DNA of 64,000 bases. Source: a virus. The notes under the pieces are model-generated. The model did no database searches. It saw nothing but the letters and a program-made list of their open reading frames with translations, and was not told where the DNA came from. Of the stretch, positions 56,801 through 64,000 are shown piece after piece (positions within the stretch are counted from its first letter, which is position 1; each line of letters starts with the position of its first letter). The position numbers and the translations under genes are program-made. The stretch is from positions 1 to 64,000 of IMG/VR virus record IMGVR_UViG_3300042463_000545; one strand, 5' to 3'.

Positions 56801-59800
56801 GTCTTCTGTAAGAAAAGCTCTTGATGCAGCAATGCGTTTGTCAAGAGCTAAGGAAGATCTATTGCAAGAAATTGCTGAACTAGAATCTCAGAAAGAAGAT
56901 GGTGAGTTACTTCTTGCATACTTGCAGGATGCAGTTCAAAACATTTCAGAATTTACTGAAGGCCAACAATCTACTATTGATCAATTAGAGTTTGAGACAG
57001 AACTTCTAAAAGAATCAATAGAGGAGAATGGTAAACAAATTAATGCAATCACAAGACTTGCAGATGAGATTGATAATACAATTGATTCTGCTATAAAATT
57101 CTTGAGAAGTGTAATTGATGAGTTTGAAAAAAACTATCCAAAGGCTCCTACAATCATGGGAGTGGAGTTCAATGAATTCCTGAAAGCTAATCCAAACTTC
57201 TTAAAACTAAAACCAAATTTCATTTCAGACTTGCGTGAGTTAGAAAGACTCATTGCTGAAGTGGAGGATATGGAAATTGCTGTAAATGAAGAGAAGTTAA
57301 ATAAGGTTCTAGATGATATAAAATCATTAAAAGAATCTCTTCAGACAGAAGTGAATGAGCTAAGATTCAAGGAAGAACTTCTTTCAAAAATGAAGAAGGC
57401 TTACCAAGATTATCAATCTAACATTCTTGAAGAAGAAAAACTTGCTAAGGGTGATGCTCTAAGAAAACAAATCTTAGGCACTGCTGATAATGATAATCCA
57501 GTTCCTGTTGTGTTTGATAGGGAGTTTGAGGTTGATGCTAAGAAGCCTGTATCTATTATCCCTAGAGCTACAATACCAGTTGATAGAGGGAAGGATCATC
57601 AAAAGAGAGCTCAAAGATTTGGAATGAACTTCCAATCGTTTGGTGAAAATCAAAAGAAAAACATCAAAGGTGTCTACATCACTTCAAAGAACCAGGATCA
57701 ATTGATTCCTGGATTGATGGACTTCTTGAGAACTGATGAGAATGGTATTAATGAAACAGTTGATGCAAACAAGATCATTGCTATGGTCATGGTTGATATG
57801 TCAACTGGCGAACCTGTATTGGTTAATGAGAGTGGATTACCTCTTACAGAAGAACAACTACAAGATCCTCTTAACAACTCCATCTACCAAGTATTTCCTT
57901 TAGAAGATCTTAAGTGGTCTGGAGACTACGGTGATAAGTCAATGTTTGCTGAGAGTGTTTCAGAGAATGTAAGAAGTGAAGTTAGAAAGCAATATGCTCA
58001 ATGGAGAAGTGAAGTTCTCAAGATAGAAGATCTTTCTGAAATCCATTCTATTGATGTATCATTTGGTTTTCCAAAAGTTAACCAAGATGCAGAAGGAAAG
58101 AAACTTTACGACACTAGAACAAGTGTTCAAGATGCTGGTCTAGTTACAGACTACGATATTGACAACTCTCCAATAATCACTGTTGCGACAAGTGATGAAT
58201 CTATCATTAGAGGCATAAGTGTAACTAAGTCTGCTCCAGGTAGAGTGTTTCTTGATATGGGCAATGGACTTGTTCCATTGAACAATAGACAACATACTAG
58301 AAAAGAAGCTGAGACAATATTTAACGCTATTCTACAGTTTTCAAAGAACGCTCTTGATAAGTCTAAGGGTGTTAATGATGATCAAAGTAAGACACTTTTA
58401 TCATTCTTGAAATCTGTTGTGTATTGGGGAATACCAGTTAAAGAAGCTGGATTTAGTAGCGTCTTCTTCAGAGATGGGAAGTTGTACATGTCTGGAAAAG
58501 GGGCAGCCTTCCCATTCACACCATCAGGTCTTTTACAAAACAAGGAGGACATCATTGCTACATTACAAGGAATGTATCACAATGTAAATGGTAAATATGC
58601 TAGAGAAGTTGGAATAGAATATGAGCAGATTACAAACATCTCTGAAGATGGTACAATTGAATCTGTTACCTGGCCAAACTATCAATCCTATTTACTTTCT
58701 ACAACCACTCCTGATGGTAAGCAAAGATCTGGAGAACAACTTCCTCTTTCTACCTACATGCGTCCTCTAGAAGGACCAAGTGATGTAAACAGATCTGGAA
58801 TCTACTTCTACACTACAGACACTGAGGATGCTTACATTATTCCAGAAGCAAAGAAAGAAACTAAGCTTGCACCAGTAGCAACTGAAAGTGCTGAGCCTAC
58901 ATTAATTCTTGATGGTGAAACACCAAATCAATTAAGATCATCTAAGACAAATAGAATTATTGTTTTCGCAGCACCTTCTGTAAATCCAACATTAGAAAAT
59001 ATAAAAATATATAAGTCTGATGACTTAGCTGCTGTCATGGTAGATTTTGAAAAAGAAGGTAAAGATCCAAAAGTTGCTATTAAGGAAATGGTTCTTAAGG
59101 TTGTTCAAAGACAAATTCAATCACAAACACCAAGTCCTAAAACTGAGAAAACCAGAGAAAGATTATTTGGAAAACAAGCAGCTAGCACTCCTGCTACTAA
59201 AGAGGCTGAACAACCTAAAGAATCTAAGACTGAAGGAACTAGAGCTCGTTTATTTGGCAACCAACCACCTATTATTGAAGAAGAAGAAAGTGACGAATCT
59301 GCTGATGATATTTTAAATAAATTTAACCCTAATCCAAAGAACGATAAGGCTGACTACAGAGAAGTAGTTGAGAAGCAGGCCAAGTCTATGAAGATTGAGG
59401 ACTGGAATGAAATAGAAGCTTTCTGGAAAAAAGCTATTCCTGGTGTTCCATTATATAGACTTAAGAATTTAATTCAAGCTACTAATGGTGCTCAAGCTTG
59501 GGGCATGTTGAAGAATGGTGCAATCTATGTATATGAAAATGCAGAGGTGGGTACATTCTACCACGAAGTTTTTGAAGCTGTATGGAAGATGTTCACTGAC
59601 CCAGCTGAGCAACAATCTATTATTAAGGAGTTCAAATCTAGAACAGGAACATTTGTTGATAGACCTACTGGTGAGACAGTTAAATATTCAGAAGCCACAC
59701 CTCAGCAAATCAAAGAACAACTTGCTGAAGAGTTTAGAGACTATGTACTATTCAATAAGGTGCCTACGAAACCAAAGGATGGAAGACCTTTTATAGTTAG

Positions 59801-62800
59801 ACTATTCTCTGATATTGTTAATGTCATCAAGAAATTCTTTACAGGTAAAGATGCAACTATCAACACTGAAGAACTATTCAAAAGAATAGGCACTGGCTAC
59901 TATGCTAAGTCTATTCCTTCAACAGGAGTACTTGAGAACGTGCCTACTCAGATAGTAGACATTGAAGATGCATTTGCTACAGAAGAAGATGAGTTGAGAA
60001 TTACAATTCCTTATAAGCAACAGAATGAGTTAATTCAACACATGGCTTATAAAACCTTGTCTCTTCTTGGAAACACTGATCAGAGCTTGTTTAATGTTAA
60101 CAAACTTTCTAAAAATTATTTGTACAATGAATTGCGTAACACAATTCTAGGACAACTTGATGAAGATGGAAATCATCTTAGAGATGAGCAAGGTGTGGTA
60201 ATTCAGAATGGACTTATAAATGATTTACGAGTAGCAAATGCTAATAATGAAAAAGCAGGTAAGATATCAAACCTTGAATATAAAACACTTAATAAGTTTT
60301 TAAAACAAACTAATATAAAAGTAGCTGAGGAATGGGATGAGCTCTTCAAAAAGTATGAAGAGTACATGGCACAGTATCAAATTGAATTTGATGAGAATGA
60401 GGAGTTTGAAATCCGTGATGAAGAAAAGACCAGAGAAATCAGTCCAGATGCAACAAAGATTGATGCATTTAGAAAAGCAAACTCAGCAATAAAACTATTG
60501 CTTGCAACACTTCCTAGAACAACAGGGAAGAAGAATGTTGATGGTACTGATGAAGCAATGGTTACATCTGTTGGTGGAAATGAATTGCTACCTCTTAGTC
60601 AGACATTCATTACTGTAATGAATAAACTTCATGCATCTAGAGATGTGAATGAGATGATGGAAAATCTCAAACAACTTGCTATAGAGGATGGAAACTATTC
60701 TAGATTATATGAAAGACTTGCTAAGAAGAAAGCAAGCGATGGTAATTTTGAATTTAAAAAATTAACCAATCCTCATAGCATTCAATTGCTATCCTCTTTC
60801 TTCAGTACATTTAAAAAACAAAATCCAGGAGTTAAGAACGTATTCATTCTTGAGAATGGAGACGTAGTTGTTGGTGATGCAAACTTGTCACAAGCTTCTG
60901 CACAGATTGCAAATGATTATGAGAATGGAATCATAATGTCTGCAAGAGATGGTAAAGGATATCTTGAATATAGTGTTGCAGAAAAAGCTTATGTTGCAAA
61001 AGATTCTATTAACAAACTAAAATTCGATTCTTCAAACATTGCAGATAATGACAATGCAATGTTAAGATTCCTGAATGACATTGGTGTTGAGTTTGATAAG
61101 AACAATTTCAAAAAACTTAACAATAATGACAAGACTAAATTTAGAGAAATTGTAAAAGGTATTAGAGACAGTCTTGTTAAGAACAAAGTTTTAATGACCC
61201 TTTCTAAGAAGACACTTAGTATTCAAGGAAGACTTACAGAACTTGCTATTTTAAAAATAAAATCTTCCAACCCAGAGATTGAAAGCACATACTTTAACAT
61301 TTCAAATGAGCGTACACAGTCTTACATTGGCGTAAATCCACTAAGCGACTTACGAGATTTTATATCTTCTGTGGAAAATCTCAGTGATAATAGCGTTAAA
61401 GAAAGTCATTACAAATACCTTGTAATGGATCCTTTTGTAAAAGGTTCTTCTGTAATATTAAATAAGCTATTTCCAAAGGGAGGACAGAAGACTTCTCCAT
61501 CAAATCCTAATTATGATTTATTGACAGTCGAATATGTTGGAGGTACTAAGAATGATATCAACGGTAAGCAAAAACCTTCTGCTAGACTAAACTATCCAGA
61601 ACGTCTGACACAAGAAATTAATCTTAACCTAGATGGATATTATTTAAACCTTGTTCCTGGAGATGCTTCTATTGAATGGATGATTAAGATGGGTAACCAT
61701 GTATCATCTAAAAACATGAGCATGGGTTATGGGAAGGTGATGGAAATATTCAAAGAGTATTTCAAAGCTGAATACGAACTTGCTAAGTCTCCAGATAGAG
61801 TTGTTGATGGATCTAGAGAGTCTGAGAGAAACAATCTTAGATTCTTCTATGATATCTTAGGTAAGGACCTACACAATGAAATTATGGCCTTTAAAGAGGT
61901 TGATGCAGATGCTGTATATAACAAGTTTGAAAAGAAAATTGAAACTGCTGTAAAGAAGTATATTGAATCTAGAACAGAAGCATTTAGAAATACATTAAGT
62001 AAGTATGGTATTCTTCAATACGATGGTGCATCGTTCACTCTAAAGAATATCAAAACTAGTGAAGATGGAATGTATTCATTGAGCAAATCAATGAATGAGC
62101 AGACATTGAACAACAACTTGTCAGCACTCACTGTCAACTACATGATTGCTAACATTGAGTTGCACAAGCTTATATATTCTGATCCATATCAATACAAGGA
62201 TGAACTTAAGCGTATTAAAAGCTTTAGCTCTCCAAGACAAGCTATTATGTCTGATCCAGATAACTTAACTGTTGGATTTAATATAAATGCAGCAATGCAA
62301 AATGTATTGAATGCAGGATTTAAAAAAGGAGATGTTGGATATACAGACTTTAATAGAAACTATTTCAGAACAGTTACACATTCTGATGTAATTGGTATTG
62401 TGGATGTTCCTGGACAAGATTACGAATCATACAAAGAGACGGATGGTTCAGGCATAATTTCTATGAAGGCCCATAGAAACCTAAAGTTTAGAGCGGGTCA
62501 GTGGACAGAGACTAATGAACTTCAATATAGACACGATGTTGCCTATGAGGAGCTTGTTAAATCTGGAGCAGATCTAGATACAATTAATAAGTTTGAAGAA
62601 AACAATCCTGGTGATCAGAGCACTTACACTCCTGTAAAACCAATTGTTGCTGGAACTACTGACAATAAGCAAGGATATAATGAAGTTGTTCTTGACAAGT
62701 TTGCCCTTTATCCTCTATCATTTAGAATTATGCATAAGGTGAATTCAACATCTAATGCAATGAAGCTTTATGATAAAATGCAGAGAGAGGATATTGATTA

Positions 62801-64000
62801 CATTGTATTTAATAGTGGTAGAAAGGTTGGAGCAAGAAATCCACATTCTACATACAACGCTGATGGGTCATTCAACAACACTCCTTACATAGATGATGAA
62901 AAGGGTCAGAATGTTATCAATGTCCCTTTCAAGATTATGGCCATACAGGCAGAAGTTCCTTCTAAGGAAAAAGCTCTTGTTACTAGAGGTTCTCAAATGA
63001 CAAAGCTTTTGACAATGGACTTCATGGCTGCTGGTGTTCCTGTTGACTTCATGCCTAATGAAACAAACTTCAATAAGAGATACCAAGCATGGAATGCTCT
63101 TGACGAAGCTGGTAAAGAAAAGTCTAAGCTTTACAAAGAAATAAAGAACAACAGAGAATTGCTACAAGCAATGACTGAGTTTGGTTACCAATCTCTATTG
63201 AAAAAGCTTGGTATTGTAGAGACAGAAGGAAAATATGAAATAACTGACTTCTCTGTTGCAGCTGATACATTAAGAAAAGAGATGCTAAAGAGAGAAGTGA
63301 ATGACAACGTGATTAAATCACTTGACTCATTCCTTGAAGGTAAAACTATTCTTGAAGCAACACCTGCATATCAGCAAGTGAGAAACATTCTATATTCTAT
63401 TGTTGATAGTAATGTGGTTTCTCCAAAAATATCTGGAGGAATGAAGGTACAGATTCCTTCCACACTACTAGAATCAAATAAGATAGGAGTGCAGGAAATC
63501 AATGGTAAGAAAGGATTTGTTTCTGACACACTGAAGTTCTATGAGAAGGATGGAGAACGTGTAGCTGAAGTGATGATTGGTAGATGGTTTGATAGCCCTC
63601 TCTCTGATGAAGAGCTCATGAACTATTTTAACAATACAAAAGAGGGTCAGAAACAACTATCTGCTCTATTTGGTGTTGCATTCCGTATCCCTACACAAAA
63701 CCAAAACTCAATTGATGCAGTCAAGATTGCTAAGTTCTTACCAAAAGAATTTCGTGATTCTGTAGTTATCCCTTCTGCACTTGTAGCTAAGGTTGGATCT
63801 GACTTTGACATTGATAAACTTTCAATGTATTTGAAAAATGTTTATCTAGACATAGATGGTAACATTAAACTTGTTCCATTTGAAGGTTATGGTCAACAGG
63901 CTATTGATAAGTTTAAAGACCTATCAAGAAGAATTACTGAAGCGGAGATTACAATCAAAGAAGAAAAGATTGCTAAACAATCTAACCTCCAAAGAATATT
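53847..64000 (+). CDS. Virion RNA polymerase giant protein, partial
   Basis: Open frame from 53847 to the right edge, at least 3,384 codons, no stop. Residues 3319-3323 are DFDID (63801-63815), the metal-binding motif of the crAss-like virion RNA polymerase (phi14:2 gp66 type, related to two-barrel eukaryotic RdRPs). It is preceded by FRIPTQNQNSIDA, as RNAP beta-prime subunits have an R-P-T before the DFDGD motif. N-terminal 500 residues are hydrophobic/Ala-rich, then coiled coils (about 900-1,180), then a zincin-like HEVFEAV at H1906, whose third ligand is Glu, and two RLFG repeats. Probably ejected to transcribe early genes. Confidence 0.88.
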   Translation, partial: MEEELGVFGQNSSSNQNPSTQLPSQNQRSIIDTFNTLMNQGAPKLGQGNNTFTYTPAAGLDSSGRYDKVYPGMDNEDLYATYQGTAEKLGNGVAKFVGIAGSTFINGTAGLVYGAFDWARTGKFSSMFDNDLTKQLNDFNNEYLETTFANYKTQRETNGDWWEPENLLTANFLADNIIKNLGFAVGAYASGFAWSGAFKAIGLTSRLVGQGRNMAASADAAVGSANALPQAQRLSTITNALNKLGASSKVATGRALMGAERGIVATFGAAGEAGIEALNASQEFRQSLIDKYTAENGYLPQGDDLANINDLAERAGKTVYGLNIGLLSASNFIQLPKIFSSTFRGEKNIVNNVMFKDGKYLSALPEKGLAKTFYKARSIAGLAFNTTEALEEASQYAAQVGTQNYFSKLDETGSASILNDLFFDGAKEALTSDEGLLNLFIGGVSGAIMTSGIPTLGMTGDIRERGFTGYGGQQAKLRDEAITIFNSSLIKDKLKDSSKVINAAEAIQQERAQKIIQGDVSGSKDLEFDFLFGTILNRAKYTSTEFVNLELEELRSVANTEEGFLQLQQEGYAYQTDTRQSFLNRLQTIENQANYIDKAYQDISLKYKGVVDNKGDRVYSDVVIDKLTYAASKVFDYDSRIPSLNNKLISAGVNTAELFNDVLLNGTPKEEAVEKALSEIKSKGSINEDELTQDLFELVEMGMKRKKFLDEYSEMKSTPEKFTPKEKEPETVIPQEEVGKTVKIKTKDGEKNFKIGEEYFLGKVVKYDPKGNEIYRFPKLTILGQNPDGTIKIRDNKGERDIDAEELQDYKLGRVSAVANNPIAAFFMKNANTVVEWNMGKDKGGVKKGRLEFDSDKNQLMFTYVTKGKKGKSVVKSIPVDLKSFEPKPGFKTAMFSLGRQLTTEEKEQIKQSKDAKKDAAPSQFYAQVINDYHNEVIEKQAELEKTIKQKRADVITIEEELEKINKIIQQGGDDARAKKGTRLKSSVRKALDAAMRLSRAKEDLLQEIAELESQKEDGELLLAYLQDAVQNISEFTEGQQSTIDQLEFETELLKESIEENGKQINAITRLADEIDNTIDSAIKFLRSVIDEFEKNYPKAPTIMGVEFNEFLKANPNFLKLKPNFISDLRELERLIAEVEDMEIAVNEEKLNKVLDDIKSLKESLQTEVNELRFKEELLSKMKKAYQDYQSNILEEEKLAKGDALRKQILGTADNDNPVPVVFDREFEVDAKKPVSIIPRATIPVDRGKDHQKRAQRFGMNFQSFGENQKKNIKGVYITSKNQDQLIPGLMDFLRTDENGINETVDANKIIAMVMVDMSTGEPVLVNESGLPLTEEQLQDPLNNSIYQVFPLEDLKWSGDYGDKSMFAESVSENVRSEVRKQYAQWRSEVLKIEDLSEIHSIDVSFGFPKVNQDAEGKKLYDTRTSVQDAGLVTDYDIDNSPIITVATSDESIIRGISVTKSAPGRVFLDMGNGLVPLNNRQHTRKEAETIFNAILQFSKNALDKSKGVNDDQSKTLLSFLKSVVYWGIPVKEAGFSSVFFRDGKLYMSGKGAAFPFTPSGLLQNKEDIIATLQGMYHNVNGKYAREVGIEYEQITNISEDGTIESVTWPNYQSYLLSTTTPDGKQRSGEQLPLSTYMRPLEGPSDVNRSGIYFYTTDTEDAYIIPEAKKETKLAPVATESAEPTLILDGETPNQLRSSKTNRIIVFAAPSVNPTLENIKIYKSDDLAAVMVDFEKEGKDPKVAIKEMVLKVVQRQIQSQTPSPKTEKTRERLFGKQAASTPATKEAEQPKESKTEGTRARLFGNQPPIIEEEESDESADDILNKFNPNPKNDKADYREVVEKQAKSMKIEDWNEIEAFWKKAIPGVPLYRLKNLIQATNGAQAWGMLKNGAIYVYENAEVGTFYHEVFEAVWKMFTDPAEQQSIIKEFKSRTGTFVDRPTGETVKYSEATPQQIKEQLAEEFRDYVLFNKVPTKPKDGRPFIVRLFSDIVNVIKKFFTGKDATINTEELFKRIGTGYYAKSIPSTGVLENVPTQIVDIEDAFATEEDELRITIPYKQQNELIQHMAYKTLSLLGNTDQSLFNVNKLSKNYLYNELRNTILGQLDEDGNHLRDEQGVVIQNGLINDLRVANANNEKAGKISNLEYKTLNKFLKQTNIKVAEEWDELFKKYEEYMAQYQIEFDENEEFEIRDEEKTREISPDATKIDAFRKANSAIKLLLATLPRTTGKKNVDGTDEAMVTSVGGNELLPLSQTFITVMNKLHASRDVNEMMENLKQLAIEDGNYSRLYERLAKKKASDGNFEFKKLTNPHSIQLLSSFFSTFKKQNPGVKNVFILENGDVVVGDANLSQASAQIANDYENGIIMSARDGKGYLEYSVAEKAYVAKDSINKLKFDSSNIADNDNAMLRFLNDIGVEFDKNNFKKLNNNDKTKFREIVKGIRDSLVKNKVLMTLSKKTLSIQGRLTELAILKIKSSNPEIESTYFNISNERTQSYIGVNPLSDLRDFISSVENLSDNSVKESHYKYLVMDPFVKGSSVILNKLFPKGGQKTSPSNPNYDLLTVEYVGGTKNDINGKQKPSARLNYPERLTQEINLNLDGYYLNLVPGDASIEWMIKMGNHVSSKNMSMGYGKVMEIFKEYFKAEYELAKSPDRVVDGSRESERNNLRFFYDILGKDLHNEIMAFKEVDADAVYNKFEKKIETAVKKYIESRTEAFRNTLSKYGILQYDGASFTLKNIKTSEDGMYSLSKSMNEQTLNNNLSALTVNYMIANIELHKLIYSDPYQYKDELKRIKSFSSPRQAIMSDPDNLTVGFNINAAMQNVLNAGFKKGDVGYTDFNRNYFRTVTHSDVIGIVDVPGQDYESYKETDGSGIISMKAHRNLKFRAGQWTETNELQYRHDVAYEELVKSGADLDTINKFEENNPGDQSTYTPVKPIVAGTTDNKQGYNEVVLDKFALYPLSFRIMHKVNSTSNAMKLYDKMQREDIDYIVFNSGRKVGARNPHSTYNADGSFNNTPYIDDEKGQNVINVPFKIMAIQAEVPSKEKALVTRGSQMTKLLTMDFMAAGVPVDFMPNETNFNKRYQAWNALDEAGKEKSKLYKEIKNNRELLQAMTEFGYQSLLKKLGIVETEGKYEITDFSVAADTLRKEMLKREVNDNVIKSLDSFLEGKTILEATPAYQQVRNILYSIVDSNVVSPKISGGMKVQIPSTLLESNKIGVQEINGKKGFVSDTLKFYEKDGERVAEVMIGRWFDSPLSDEELMNYFNNTKEGQKQLSALFGVAFRIPTQNQNSIDAVKIAKFLPKEFRDSVVIPSALVAKVGSDFDIDKLSMYLKNVYLDIDGNIKLVPFEGYGQQAIDKFKDLSRRITEAEITIKEEKIAKQSNLQRI

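Noticed and set aside
59047-59796. Plus-strand frames of 89 and 93 residues at 59047-59316 and 59515-59796, hinting at a frameshift in the giant gene
   Set aside because: The main frame from 53847 was followed line by line to the right edge and stays open in one frame, so these are shadow frames.
18186-64000. Stop-codon reassignment, as known in some crAss-like phages
   Set aside because: All late genes, including the giant ones, read through with normal stops in the standard code and end with ordinary stop codons.

Overview
The window is 64 kb from a tailed double-stranded DNA phage of the crAss-like group (order Crassvirales), almost certainly infecting a Bacteroidota host. The evidence is the characteristic structural block in order (large terminase, portal, acidic scaffold-like protein, major capsid protein, ring/neck proteins, a very large tail protein, three huge virion proteins), a giant virion protein with the DFDID active-site motif of crAss-like virion RNA polymerases, Bacteroidota-type promoter boxes (TTTG and TAnnTTTG), A-rich leaders rather than Shine-Dalgarno sites before most genes, and no integrase or other lysogeny gene. 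All structural genes read through in the standard genetic code.

Layout. Bases 1-17942 are on the minus strand. Bases 1-10113 form the replication operon: primase (DnaG-type), a DUF6165-like protein, a likely ssDNA-binding protein, a Sak4-like ATPase, an SF2 helicase, a DnaB-type helicase with a putative loader, and a family B DNA polymerase, with several tiny genes tucked in by ATGA and TAATG overlaps. A secreted GH24 lysozyme follows at 10118-10657. Bases 10691-17942 are an accessory region of at least 20 small genes: membrane proteins of 43-84 residues, a lipoprotein, small DNA-binding and cysteine-rich proteins, and families widespread in Bacteroidota mobile elements. It also holds a 104-nt tRNA-like element (12401-12504) and an 800-base gene-free stretch (16145-16954). 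That stretch looks like one large structured RNA with two diverged tandem copies whose stems covary. This is the most interesting item in the window.

A divergent intergenic region at 17943-18185 carries a stable hairpin on one side and a good Bacteroidota promoter on the other. From 18186 to the right edge everything is on the plus strand. First come small packaging and regulatory genes (winged helix, HU/IHF-like, zinc-binding, small-terminase candidate). Then terL, portal, scaffold-like, capsid, neck and fibre genes, the 1876-residue tail protein, and three large virion proteins: one with peptidase and lytic domains, two of unknown role that are probably ejected. Last is the virion RNA polymerase, which runs off the right edge after more than 3,380 codons. 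Intrinsic terminators follow the capsid gene, the 392-residue structural gene and the GPF-domain gene at 33209-33460.

How it fits together. The virion RNA polymerase presumably enters the cell with the ejected proteins and transcribes the minus-strand early and replication genes. The plus-strand late operons build the particle. Several late proteins share small swappable modules: threonine-rich linkers, a small GPF domain, and a cysteine-rich N-terminal module. This suggests a virion surface that evolves by domain shuffling. Family assignments below were made by eye from sequence motifs and gene order; no database search was run.
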